In this document: positions 8,601-16,231 of the stretch, piece by piece | Numbering within the stretch: the stretch's first letter is position 1 | How the letters are laid out: each line of letters opens with the position of its first letter | Source of the DNA: Coleofasciculus sp. FACHB-1120 | GTDB lineage: Bacteria; Cyanobacteriota; Cyanobacteriia; Cyanobacteriales; FACHB-T130 | Assembly: GCF_014698845.1 (NCBI RefSeq) | Contig: NZ_JACJTV010000010.1 | Coordinates: forward strand, 1 to 64,000 | Direction of reading: 5' to 3' | DNA length: 64,000 nt | Program-made: the position numbers and the translations under genes | The notes under the pieces: generated by a model | What the model was told of the DNA's origin: nothing | The model's input: the letters and a program-made list of their open reading frames with translations, nothing else | Databases searched by the model: none

Positions 8601-10438
8601 GAACTCGCGATCGCATTGCTTATTTCAGTTACTGGTGCTGCAATAGTGACTGGTGTTGAATCTGGTGCAGTGGAAGCTTCAATCGCTGCTGTCCGTTGAA
8701 TTGAGCTGGAAGAGGGCGAACTTGCGATCGCTTTGCTTATCTCAGTTACTGATGCTGAATCTGATGTTGGATCTGGTGCAATGGAAGCCTCAATCGTTGG
8801 TGTCCGTTGAATTGTGCTGGGTGAGGGCGAACTTGTGCTGGGTGAGGGCGAACTCGCGCTCTCATTGCTTATCTCAGAAGCTTGTGTTGAATCTAGTGCA
8901 GTGGAAGCCTCAATCGTTGGTGTCCGTTGAATTGTGCTGGCTGAGGGCGAATTAGCAATCTCGTTGCTTCTCTCAGTTGTTGGTGTTACATCCAGTGTGG
9001 AAGCCTCAATCGCTGCTGTCCGTTGAATTGAGCTGGAAGAGGGCGAACTTGCGCTCTCATTGCTTATTTCAATTCCTGTTGCTTCAATGGGTGCCGTGAG
9101 AGCATCTATTGGTGACTGAATTGAGCTGGAAGAGGGCGAATTAGCGATCTCGTTGCTTCTCTCAGTTGTTGGTGTTACACCCGGTGTGGAAGCCTCAATT
9201 GCTAGTGGCCTTTGAATTGTGCTGGCTGAGGACGAACTAGCCATCTCATTGCTTATTTCAGTGGCTAGTGATTCAATAGGTGTCGTTTGTTCGTCAATCG
9301 CTGGTGTCCTTTGAATTGTGCTGGGTGAGGGCGAACTCGCGATCGCATTGCTTATTTCAGTGCTTATCTCAATTGCTGGTGTTGCAATGGGTGCTTGTGC
9401 TGCATCTGGTGCCGTGGAAGCCTCAATCGCTGGTGTCCTTTGAATTGTGCTGGCTGAGGGCGAACTAGCGATCTCGCTGCTTATCTCAGAAGCTTGTGCT
9501 GCATCTGGTGCCGTGGAAGCCTCAATCGCTGGTGTCCTTTGAATTGTGCTGGGTGAGAGCGAACTAGCGATCGCATTTATCTCAGAAGCTTGTGTCGAAT
9601 CTGGTGCCGTGGAAGCCTCAATCGCTGGTGTCCTTTGAATTGTGCTGGCTGAGGGCGAACTAGCAATCTCGTTGCTTATCTCAGAAGCTTGTGCTGCATC
9701 TGGTGCCGTGGAAGCCTCAATCGCTGGTGTCCTTTGAATTGTGCTGGCTGAGGGTGAACTTGCGATCGCATTGCTTATTTCAGTTTCTGGTGTTGAATTT
9801 GGTGCCGTGGAAACCTCAATCGCTGCTGTCCGTTGAATTGTGCTGGATGAGGGCGAACTAGCGATCGCATTGCTTATTTCAGTTTTTGGTGCTGCAATGG
9901 TTGCTGGTGTCGAATCTGGTGCCGTGGAAGCCTCAATCGCTGGTGTCCTTTGAATTGTGCTGGGTGAGGGCGAACTTGCGATCTCGTTGCTTATCTCAGA
10001 AGCTTGTGCTGCAATGGATGCCGTGGAAGTGTCAATTTCTGCTGCTTTTTGAGCTGGGGCTTCGGTGGCTAAAACGGGTTGTACTAATGTTGAATCGGTT
10101 GCCCGCCTGACTGGCAAAGCAGCATCTGCCGAGATCGGTGCCGTGTCAACATCGACTGCTTCGCTTAATTGTGAGCTTTGAGATTCTGCAAAAAAGGGTG
10201 AATTCTTGAAAGGATTATCTGGCGGAAATTCATCTGCCATTTCCTCAGAGAAAAAAGCGGAAGGATTGAAAACATTAATCGATCTTGCCCCCAACGGGTG
10301 CAAAAATTTAGGACTTAGTAAGTTCTGCCCTAACGGATTAGGTGGAAGCAAGGGGTTTTTGATACCAAGGGGTTCCTGGGGTATCGTTTCTCCATCGGGA
10401 AGATTGTTCCTTAGTTCTGTGCCCTCATGTTCCGCCAT
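5606..10438 (-). CDS. Giant Ser/Thr/Pro/Ala-rich repeat protein of the CIS locus
   Basis: A 1610-residue low-complexity protein with a conserved-looking C-terminal end. Residues about 130-670 contain some 15 imperfect units of roughly 33 residues with the core SPSxSTIQRTPAIEAS. Residues about 1000-1320 contain six near-identical 41-residue units (123 bases each) with the core TTPDATVIQPKLATAPTSED, plus degenerate flanking ones. Between and beyond the arrays the motif (V/I)(I/V)Q(P/R) keeps recurring (VVQPLSE, LIQPMGE, IQRMPEE). The last 45 residues are predicted helical (LELLAREVYSFIQQRL then EIERERRG). No signal peptide or membrane segment is seen. It lies between a tube-like gene and the CIS7-type gene. 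I recall Q-R motif arrays with a similar C-terminal helix in actinobacterial CIS loci; this is not checked. A scaffold, tether or length-determining role is inference only. Confidence 0.8.
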   Translation of the reverse strand: MAEHEGTELRNNLPDGETIPQEPLGIKNPLLPPNPLGQNLLSPKFLHPLGARSINVFNPSAFFSEEMADEFPPDNPFKNSPFFAESQSSQLSEAVDVDTAPISADAALPVRRATDSTLVQPVLATEAPAQKAAEIDTSTASIAAQASEISNEIASSPSPSTIQRTPAIEASTAPDSTPATIAAPKTEISNAIASSPSSSTIQRTAAIEVSTAPNSTPETEISNAIASSPSASTIQRTPAIEASTAPDAAQASEISNEIASSPSASTIQRTPAIEASTAPDSTQASEINAIASSLSPSTIQRTPAIEASTAPDAAQASEISSEIASSPSASTIQRTPAIEASTAPDAAQAPIATPAIEISTEISNAIASSPSPSTIQRTPAIDEQTTPIESLATEISNEMASSSSASTIQRPLAIEASTPGVTPTTERSNEIANSPSSSSIQSPIDALTAPIEATGIEISNESASSPSSSSIQRTAAIEASTLDVTPTTERSNEIANSPSASTIQRTPTIEASTALDSTQASEISNESASSPSPSTSSPSPSTIQRTPTIEASIAPDPTSDSASVTEISKAIASSPSSSSIQRTAAIEASTAPDSTPVTIAAPVTEISNAIASSPSASTIQRAAEIDEPTTPIAVPVTEITNEIASSPSASTIQRAAAIAEQTAPNVASAPLETISSQPTLGQTLSKTELQVQEAQEAQMPQSLIAPQAASVPPETELKLTSAVNENLAAIPNLTTSKAVPEVTTDRVVVQPLSETQAANHTETTLSNVTELIESPMSFSAVTEAESVEMPAIASENITVDRSDSTTPVTEVESIVQKAPALSIATEPGELPLLQKMEENFSLEVTDNFAPAPSIPTPATALPETTPDISTLVQASLDSQPSDSTTTPVPEVLEQFEPTVQLKAEFPSQVSSSLPISTSAIAPKSVQEETTPTESTLIQPMGELSPQTKGEVLPEFLAPIAELPLPTESSAKVPEGFNLAIAPTESTNSPLPMPESTPIIGATVIHPKLETEPANANLTGLAPEAIASADSIEVPESTTTPDATVIQPKLATAPTSEDFPVEAKPAIASTDSIQVPESTTTPDATVIQPKLATEPTSEDFPVEAKPAIASIDSIQVAGSTTTPDATVIQPKLATAPTSEDFPVEAKPAIASADSIEVPEITTTPDAIVIQPKLETAPTSEDFPVEAKPAIASIDSIQVAGSTTTPDATVLQPKLATAPTSEDFPVEAKPAIASIDSIQVAGSTTTPDATVLQPKLATAPTSEDFPVEAKPVIAFTDSIQIRESTTTPDATVLQPKRETAPISEDLTELAKPAIAGFANPPVEVPQSTQITEPTVIQPLMKTESIEESEQLPQLPQVLTNLSILSPLAQQSNLLTSPFADIGSKKAEESFLAPSTSNFSTASEQSIPIQRMPEESWKENQDAPAFSSSVEQVQMAPSSLSSSPDTLPSANSSTNTREIPTSWSSISELLEENTPEASESIVVQPLSEQRTWDALQKPTISKPSDSNSSQSNISQPLMNSPQNNSLGNVIQTYSMPSRRTSTSGMEALIQLMGDADSQVGAIDQSVSIIDDASSEEAADNLELLAREVYSFIQQRLEIERERRGNNYSGRLPW
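6480..7440 (-). repeat. 123-bp coding tandem repeats (array 2)
   Basis: The landmark CTGGTTTTGCCTCAACC recurs with a period of exactly 123 bases (for example at about 6631, 6754 and 6877). The units encode 41 residues each, six being nearly identical and the flanking ones degenerate. Each unit contains an HIP1-type GCGATCGC or close variant. High identity implies recent expansion or ongoing homogenisation. Confidence 0.9.
8420..10050 (-). repeat. 96-99-bp coding repeats (array 1)
   Basis: About 15 imperfect in-frame units with a spacing of 96-99 bases (for example GCCGTGGAAG at 9411, 9510 and 9606), encoding the IQRTPAIEAS core. Units differ mainly in the linker between cores. This array is older or less homogenised than the 123-bp array in the same gene. 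Confidence 0.88.
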
Positions 10439-10457
10439 ATTTTTGTTGTATTAATTT

Positions 10458-11048
10458 CTAGGCGAAGTATCCTAAACTATCGCGTCCACCGGAAATTGAA
10501 GAACCGCCAGTGCGTGACTTATCAACCTGTAAACCCTCGTATGACAGCGTTAACTCTTCAATCGCCACCGTATTGGAGTCTGCATTTAATGAGGCTGACT
10601 TCCAAGCAACAGGGACGGCACCAATCAGCGTCCAACATTGCATTGTTTCCCCTGCCGGGTTAAATACCAAAATATTAATGTTACGGCGTTCTTTCTTCGG
10701 TAGATTATTGCCTTGACTGCGCCCAACATCGCTTAATATTTTACTAATCCAATCCCAAAAAACTAAATCATTGGTGATACCACGCTTGAGGGTCACATCT
10801 GAAAATTCTGACTGACCTAGAAAAATTCTCTGTTGATCGTTGACACCGCCTTCATGGTGTTTTTGAGCTTTTATCGTGACACCTAATCCTTGGCATTCTG
10901 TGAAACAGGCAGTAATATTACTTTGAATTTCTACATAAAAGCGATTAGCAGTAACGTAGTTCAGTTCGCGGACGCTAGTACCATTTTTATTCTGTCCATT
11001 ACTACGACTTGACGCAGACGACTGTGCTGGTGGCAGTGGGGTGGGCAT
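10458..11048 (-). CDS. Phage tail tube-like protein (gp19 family, left arm)
   Basis: A 196-residue protein of the T4 gp19-like tail tube fold. After a Ser/Gln-rich N-terminal tail (residues 1-28) it has the family pattern ANRFYVEIQSNITACFTECQ, TLKRGITNDLVFWDWI and a closing VAIEELTLSYEGLQ strand. It resembles the third right-arm tube protein (23428-23934) in TLRRGLTCSMTLWNWIQ. In other CIS such a divergent copy (Afp5-type) initiates the tube on the baseplate. Its ATG overlaps the stop of the 95-aa gene by one base (TGATG), indicating translational coupling, and the giant protein gene starts 19 bases after its stop. Confidence 0.88.
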   Translation of the reverse strand: MPTPLPPAQSSASSRSNGQNKNGTSVRELNYVTANRFYVEIQSNITACFTECQGLGVTIKAQKHHEGGVNDQQRIFLGQSEFSDVTLKRGITNDLVFWDWISKILSDVGRSQGNNLPKKERRNINILVFNPAGETMQCWTLIGAVPVAWKSASLNADSNTVAIEELTLSYEGLQVDKSRTGGSSISGGRDSLGYFA

Positions 11049-11335
11049 CAGAAGTATCCTCCGTAGTTTCTACTGCGTTCCCTTTGACGACGTAAATCTT
11101 CAAGCATCAATTCATAAACGCGATCGCTCAATTGCCGCAGCAATAAAGGATCGCGCAGAACTTTAGCGGCTGTCTTTGAAACCGCAGTTTGGTTATCTTT
11201 ATCGTTACTGGGAACTAAACCAGGTGCTGCGTACCCAGCCGGACGGGCGCTACTCCCAATAGGTTGGAGATGGGATTGTGTCCCCAGATTGGCGATCGCG
11301 CCGGGAAACGCTTGTTTGGAAGAATACCTGTTCAT
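11048..11335 (-). CDS. Small CIS-locus protein with VY-RER C-terminal helix
   Basis: A 95-residue protein of unknown function. The N-terminal half is Gly/Ala/Pro-rich and probably disordered. The C-terminal helix (LRQLSDRVYELMLEDLRRQR then ERSRNYGGYF) resembles the last residues of the 1610-aa protein encoded two genes downstream: L-x2-L-x3-VY, then RER and NYxG. The shared end suggests both dock on the same partner in the machine. It is translationally coupled to the tube-like gene after it. No enzyme motif is seen. Being first in a tight cluster with tube-type genes, a baseplate or tube-initiation accessory role is likely but inferred. Confidence 0.75.
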   Translation of the reverse strand: MNRYSSKQAFPGAIANLGTQSHLQPIGSSARPAGYAAPGLVPSNDKDNQTAVSKTAAKVLRDPLLLRQLSDRVYELMLEDLRRQRERSRNYGGYF

Positions 11336-11476
11336 AAAAAAACCAGAACTTCCTGTTATTTTAGACCACCCGTTTTGGCTGATTGCTAGACAAAGGTCTA
11401 AATTTAGCTAATAGCTATTCGCCATTAACCTCTAGAAATCTAATTTAATCTAATCCAGCAGGTGATTATCTAAAAA

Positions 11477-13828
11477 CTATTCTAGCGGTTGCAACGGCAC
11501 CAGTCCTGCTTTGCTCAGCAGTCGCTGTGCCTCAAGAGTTCTCAGCAAATCGGCGAACTTTTGACCAGCCGGGATACGACGGTTATCTCCAGAATAAATA
11601 ACCGTTATCGGATATGCCAAGGGGTAGGTGCTATTCTTGAAAAATTCTATATTAGGACGATAACTTCCTTTATCATCACAAAGGTCAGTTGTTGGCTCTA
11701 CTGGTTTCCCATTGTCTTGAATTAACGCCTGGATTGCCGGTTTATTTCCATCTTTTAGAGCTAAGGGATAAGCCGAACATTGACCGAAAACTTTGCTGAT
11801 TGTGCCAAAGGCAATTCCCCCGACCTCATCATCCTCAAAATCCCGAATCACCTGTCGCAGAGTCTCAAAGGTGGACATCGGCTTAATTTCTGGCTCGAAA
11901 GAATTTTTAAACAAAGGAGGTGTTTGTTCGCTCTTTTGAATTAATTTTCTAAATAGAGCAATTTTCTGTTCATCTTTGAGAACCCGTTGCTCAAATATTC
12001 GTACTGCCTCCGTTTCTTTCGGAATATAGAGTTTTACAGGTAAATCAGGTCCTCCTAAGACCTGCCAATTAGTAATTTCGCCAGTGTAAAGCTGACGCAA
12101 TTGCTCAAAAGTAATTTGACCCTTGAGAGACTGAGGAAGACTTTTCTCTCTTTTGGCATAGCTGAAGGCAACAAACACGACCAGCCCATCGTAGGCAACT
12201 TGTTTATACTTCAATTCGCTGGTCAAATCGCTCACCAAGCTAGAGATTGCAAAGTCTACTTGCTGCGAACTGACTTTCGCGATCGCGTCCTCTCCGGAAG
12301 GCTCAGCTTGATAATTCAACTCTAATTTTGGTTGACGTTCTCTGAGTTTGTCTTCTAAAGTTTTATTCTTTGAGATGAGATTGGCGTGGCGCAGGATATA
12401 GCTCCATGTTCCGTCTTTTTCTGCTGTGTAAGTAAACTTACCCGCAGGAATACCAGGGATTTCCTTAATGCAACAAACCAGAAAATCATCATCAGCGGCA
12501 CGATTACCCGCTTGCGACTTCGGAATCAGAAACCAGATGAGTATTCCCAACAAAGTCACTCCCAAAGCACCCAACAGCAGCCAGGGAGGACGGCGCAGCT
12601 TGGTTTTTTGCTCTTTTAGCGGCACTGTGTCTAGAACTACCAGATCGACTGGTTTCTCCGGCGGCAATTTCAACAGTGCTTGTCGTGCTTCCTCAGCACT
12701 CTCAAAACTGACATCTAGCCCTAAAAGGCGGAAAATGAACAGTTTGAGATGAGGTTCCACCACAGGCCATTGCTGCTCATCCTTGGGGTCAAGCAGTTGA
12801 CCCGAAACGGGGTCAGTAGAGCGTCCTACTAACAGGTAAAAAGCCACGTATCCCAAAGCAACTAAGTCTTGGGCAACTGTAGGAATAATGGTTTGGGCAG
12901 TTGGCAGGTCAAACAGACGTTCCCAAAGCGCCAAATCGCATACATGAATAAAAAATTTCTGCTCGTCTGCCACCATCAGCAGACTATCTAAACTAATATT
13001 GCCGTGAGGAATTCCCTGCTGTACCTGACCGGAGGGCAGACTGAACTTTTGACCGTGGAGAAACTCCAGGGTTTGCAGGACTTGGTTGAGGACTTGGCGC
13101 ACTTGCCGACTGGTCATCGCACCATTGGCAGCAAGGCAGGCATTTAGAGTTGGATGTGTATCTAAATTGCTTGTGGTAACAAGATAGCAGCGTTCCGCAA
13201 TTGGGTCAGAAATGGCGTCCCAAGGGTGACGTAAGCGAACATCTTGGACTCTTCCATCTGCTAGAGTCAAACCGGCTGCTAACTCGAAGGTTTGCTGACG
13301 CAGGCGGGTTTCTTCCTCGTTGAAACAGCGGTCAGGAAGCAGGTACTCTTTAATCACGACTGGCTGCTGATCGGCAACCTGAATTCCCTTGTACAGTCGC
13401 CCCATTCCCCGGCGTCCCAATAAGCCTTCGATTCGATATTTTCCCCGACGCCCCCGGATCTCACTTTTCTCGGCTAAGGTGGCTGGGAAACTACATTCTG
13501 AGCAATATTTGGCGGTTGGATCTTGCTGAACCGTTTGTAGCGCTAAGGTACAGCTTAAGGCTTCACTATACTTGCAACGGTACTGTCTGTAGAGGTGGTC
13601 AACTCCGTGAACCTGCGTAGTAAATTGAGGCGGCGGTACTTCTGTTAGGTCTGATGGAGTCGTTGGTTCCTCTAGCGTTAGCGGATCGAGTTCGGTTTTG
13701 ATTTCATCAACGACAGGCGCAATCCATTCGTATCGACTCAACCAACCGTATTGGAACAGTCTGAAATGGGGGGGGTTCCGCCGTAGAAACTCTCTCAGAA
13801 AAATTTTGGGAATGTTTGTCAGTGCCAC
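11477..13828 (-). CDS. Membrane pseudokinase with C-terminal PstS-like substrate-binding domain
   Basis: A 783-residue chimera. Residues about 80-115 hold a Cys-rich prefix (YRCKYSEALSC, then YCSECSF). Residues about 130-390 are a Ser/Thr-kinase fold with a glycine-rich loop (LLGRRGMGRLYKG) and the lysine strand VVIKEYL. The catalytic HRD loop is replaced by HGNIS (about 276) and the DFG motif by DLALW (about 296), so phosphotransfer is unlikely. A single membrane helix lies at about 416-437. Residues about 445-783 resemble phosphate-type periplasmic binding proteins (VDFAISSLVSDL, YTGEITNWQVLGG, YPLAYPITVIY). It is encoded within the left CIS arm, 141 bases ahead of the 95-aa gene. A cytoplasm-to-lumen or periplasm topology is predicted. 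It could be a sensor, trigger or membrane anchor for the injector; this is inference. Confidence 0.85.
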   Translation of the reverse strand: MALTNIPKIFLREFLRRNPPHFRLFQYGWLSRYEWIAPVVDEIKTELDPLTLEEPTTPSDLTEVPPPQFTTQVHGVDHLYRQYRCKYSEALSCTLALQTVQQDPTAKYCSECSFPATLAEKSEIRGRRGKYRIEGLLGRRGMGRLYKGIQVADQQPVVIKEYLLPDRCFNEEETRLRQQTFELAAGLTLADGRVQDVRLRHPWDAISDPIAERCYLVTTSNLDTHPTLNACLAANGAMTSRQVRQVLNQVLQTLEFLHGQKFSLPSGQVQQGIPHGNISLDSLLMVADEQKFFIHVCDLALWERLFDLPTAQTIIPTVAQDLVALGYVAFYLLVGRSTDPVSGQLLDPKDEQQWPVVEPHLKLFIFRLLGLDVSFESAEEARQALLKLPPEKPVDLVVLDTVPLKEQKTKLRRPPWLLLGALGVTLLGILIWFLIPKSQAGNRAADDDFLVCCIKEIPGIPAGKFTYTAEKDGTWSYILRHANLISKNKTLEDKLRERQPKLELNYQAEPSGEDAIAKVSSQQVDFAISSLVSDLTSELKYKQVAYDGLVVFVAFSYAKREKSLPQSLKGQITFEQLRQLYTGEITNWQVLGGPDLPVKLYIPKETEAVRIFEQRVLKDEQKIALFRKLIQKSEQTPPLFKNSFEPEIKPMSTFETLRQVIRDFEDDEVGGIAFGTISKVFGQCSAYPLALKDGNKPAIQALIQDNGKPVEPTTDLCDDKGSYRPNIEFFKNSTYPLAYPITVIYSGDNRRIPAGQKFADLLRTLEAQRLLSKAGLVPLQPLE

Positions 13829-13900
13829 CGAAAATTCTCCGGATAAGCGATAAGTGGATGGTAAGTTAACATTGATTTAACGTACTGGGAATATAGAGTG

Positions 13901-14110
13901 ATGGCAAAAGAGGAAGTCATAAAACTTTTTAGAGCTGTTCAAACTGACCCTGCCTTACGGGAAAAGCTCAACTCTGCACCAGACTTGGAAACATTAGTCA
14001 AAATGGCTGAAGAATGTGGTTATAACTTTACAGTTGAAGAATGGAAAGATACAACTGGATTTAAAGTAGAAGAGTTGGAAGGAGAATTGTCAGAAATCCC
14101 TGGTTTATAA
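13901..14110 (+). CDS. Nif11-domain peptide without core region
   Basis: A 69-residue Nif11-like protein (MAKEEVIKLFRAVQTDPALR, then EKLNSAPDLETLVKMAEECG and YNFTVEEW). The family includes leaders of ribosomally made peptides, which end in a Gly-Gly cleavage site followed by a core. Here the chain stops at ELSEIPGL, with neither a GG site nor a core, so it is a stand-alone Nif11 protein or a decayed precursor. I chose the ATG at 13901 over the GTG just before it. It is the only + strand gene within the left CIS arm, divergent from the pseudokinase with 72 bases between. No maturation or export enzymes are nearby. Its role is unknown. Confidence 0.8.
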   Translation: MAKEEVIKLFRAVQTDPALREKLNSAPDLETLVKMAEECGYNFTVEEWKDTTGFKVEELEGELSEIPGL

Positions 14111-14131
14111 GTTTAATCAGCTGTAGAGAAT

Positions 14132-14195
14132 AATTAAGGCGATCGCGTTAGCGAAGCGAGGCGTTAGCCTAGCGCCGACCTGTCGGTTCGCTTTC
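14132..14195. repeat. HIP1-linked intergenic repeat
   Basis: The run from GCGATCGCGTTAGCGAAGCG through GGCGTTAGCC is a GC-rich element of a type common between cyanobacterial genes. A related GCGTTCGCAAAGCGGCGC run occurs at about 49811-49830. It sits between the Nif11 gene and the 3' end of the AAA+ gene, where it may form a hairpin. Confidence 0.5.
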
Positions 14196-14200
14196 TCATT

Positions 14201-16231
14201 TCACACCCAGCCTTTCACTTCAGCATCGGTGAGAGGTCTTTCCAGTTTGACATATTCGCTTTTGGCCGCTTGCAAAATGTGTTGCATCCCGACCGGCTCA
14301 TTCGCGTCTGCGGCAATAAAGGCTGCATTGAGGGCAATATTGCGAATATTTCCACCGGCGACATTTAGCCGTGCTAGCTTCACGGAATCTAGCCCTTCAG
14401 TAGGCGTTTCTGTGGGGAAGATCCGCTGCCAAATCTCAGCTCTTTGGGTGGCATCGGGGAAGGGAAACTGAACGATAAAACGAATCCGGCGCAGAAATGC
14501 CTGATCGAGAGAACCCTTTAAATTAGTCGTCAAAATTGCTAAGCCTCGGTAGGCTTCCATGCGTTGTAGCAGGTAGGCAACTTCAATATTGGCATGGCGA
14601 TCGTGGCTGTCTTTTACCTCAGAACGCTTGCCAAATAGGGCGTCAGCTTCGTCGAACAGCAGAATGGCTCCACCGGCTTCTGCGGCATCAAATACGCGCC
14701 GCAGGTTCTTTTCTGTCTCCCCAATATACTTACTAACGACGGAACTCAGGTCGATGCGATAAAGGTCTAGCCGCAACTCTCCAGCTAGTACATCTGCTGC
14801 CATTGTTTTGCCAGTGCCGCTGCCTCCGGCAAATAAGGCGCTGATGCCCAAGCCGCGTCCGCTACCACCAAAACCCCAACTTTCGTACACTTTGGCACGT
14901 TGCCGAACGTGGGCAGCAACGTCGCGCAATACCTGTCGTTGTGCTTCTGGCAATACCAGCTCATCCCAACTGGCTCCCGGGATAATGGGTTGAGCCAGGT
15001 CATTGAGCCTCTGACGAGCTTGTGAGCGACAGGTATCCCACAAGCGGGTGCTGAGCGTTTCTGGAGGACTGAGGACTGAGGACTGAGGACTGAGTGAAAC
15101 GAGAGATTCTTTATTCTCCCCGGCTCCCCTCCCTTTTGCCTCAGTACAAACAGCGTAAATAGAGGGGGCGCTAAGGCTGAAATGGGAGACTAGCTTGTCT
15201 AGATGCCCGTTCAAGCTTTCTGCTTCTTCACCCAGGGCATCTTGCCAAATCGCCCGCTGTTCGGGGACGGTTGGCTTGCTAACATCAATCGTAATTGAGG
15301 GACGCTGCCGCGATCGCCGTCTTTCCGGACTGATGACGATGACCGGACTGGTGATTCCTTCAATCAACGTGGCAATAACATTTTCTCGCGCTGGATCGCT
15401 TGTCTCGACATCATCACAGTCGAGTAACAGGACACTCTCACTTAAAATGGCTTCCCGATTCCATAGCCGCAGGATGCTGTTAAAGTCGCTGGGACTGGTG
15501 GGAATTGCTTGGGCGGACATCGCATATAAGTTGAGCTGTAAAAGAGCGCAAGTTGCAGATGCGATCGCTCGTTTGCTGGCAGTCTCATCTCCACATAACT
15601 GCACGACAGGTAACGCCGAACCTTGTTGCGATGCCTGTAACCACGTCCCTGCCAGTTGTTCTGCCACTTGTCGGTGGGATGGCACCAAACTTTGAACCGA
15701 GCGGTGCAATGGCTCTACAATCCCCATGAGCCGTTCATCTAGATGTTGCACGCCAGCGATGTAGTGCAATATTCGCTCGTCAATTCGCAGGGGACTGGAG
15801 GTGAGTGTATTTCCTGTCCCAACTTCAATCAGTTGCCAGCGACGCAATGATGCCGCCGGGGTTAGTGCATCCCAGTGGGAGGCAGATAGAATCGCCAGCG
15901 CTAAGCTCATTGTCGGATACGCCTGCCGTTCGTTGCCTTGAGCGATCGCGCACAAGGAAGAAAAGCTGGGGTCAAGTTCCATCCCCACGCACAACAGCAG
16001 GATATCCCGCTCAAAATCTGACAAACCGAAGGTTTTGCACAGTTGTTCTAATGCTGCTGGAGGCGAAAGGTTCCAAGTAAGAGGGGGAAAATCTTCTTCC
16101 GGTTCCTGAGCTTTTTCCTCCCCTCGCATCCTTGCGACTTGACGTTCTAACGCCTGACGCACGCGAGCAACTTGTCCCATAAAGTAGCCCTGATTAGCTG
16201 CTTGCCAGCGATCGCTAGTCGTGGTCATCAT
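14201..16231 (-). CDS. AAA+ ATPase of the contractile injection system (CIS15/Afp15-type)
   Basis: A 676-residue ATPase. The N-terminal half (about 1-370) is a degenerate Afp15-like region. The C-terminal AAA+ module has Walker A GGSGTGKTMAA (about 467-477), Walker B ILLFDEADALFG (about 520-531), a sensor region (LAILTTNLKG) and an arginine-rich FLRRIRF segment. In CIS such ATPases are needed for assembly of the particle. The start overlaps the stop of the long DUF4255 gene by four bases (ATGA), so the two are translationally coupled. Residues about 375-392 are an insert (SLSPQSSVLSPPE) encoded by four copies of the heptamer GAGGACT, just before the AAA+ module. Because seven is not a multiple of three, loss or gain of one copy would shift the frame. 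Confidence 0.93.
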   Translation of the reverse strand: MMTTTSDRWQAANQGYFMGQVARVRQALERQVARMRGEEKAQEPEEDFPPLTWNLSPPAALEQLCKTFGLSDFERDILLLCVGMELDPSFSSLCAIAQGNERQAYPTMSLALAILSASHWDALTPAASLRRWQLIEVGTGNTLTSSPLRIDERILHYIAGVQHLDERLMGIVEPLHRSVQSLVPSHRQVAEQLAGTWLQASQQGSALPVVQLCGDETASKRAIASATCALLQLNLYAMSAQAIPTSPSDFNSILRLWNREAILSESVLLLDCDDVETSDPARENVIATLIEGITSPVIVISPERRRSRQRPSITIDVSKPTVPEQRAIWQDALGEEAESLNGHLDKLVSHFSLSAPSIYAVCTEAKGRGAGENKESLVSLSPQSSVLSPPETLSTRLWDTCRSQARQRLNDLAQPIIPGASWDELVLPEAQRQVLRDVAAHVRQRAKVYESWGFGGSGRGLGISALFAGGSGTGKTMAADVLAGELRLDLYRIDLSSVVSKYIGETEKNLRRVFDAAEAGGAILLFDEADALFGKRSEVKDSHDRHANIEVAYLLQRMEAYRGLAILTTNLKGSLDQAFLRRIRFIVQFPFPDATQRAEIWQRIFPTETPTEGLDSVKLARLNVAGGNIRNIALNAAFIAADANEPVGMQHILQAAKSEYVKLERPLTDAEVKGWV
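15064..15091. repeat. Heptanucleotide tandem repeat (GAGGACT)x4 inside the AAA+ gene
   Basis: Four exact copies of GAGGACT lie in frame-sensitive position within the CIS ATPase coding region. The translated insert is low complexity and lies between the N-terminal region and the AAA+ core. It has the form of the short tandem repeats known between genes in heterocyst-forming and related cyanobacteria. Confidence 0.9.

Noticed and set aside
6480-10050. Regular DNA repeats that might suggest a CRISPR array
   Set aside because: The repeats stay in frame with periods of 96-99 and 123 bases and encode a continuous protein. There are no unique spacers of constant length.
5865-10454. Many + strand open frames opposite the giant repeat gene
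   Set aside because: They are shadows of the repetitive coding sequence: they show mirror repeats, no ribosome binding sites and no family motifs.
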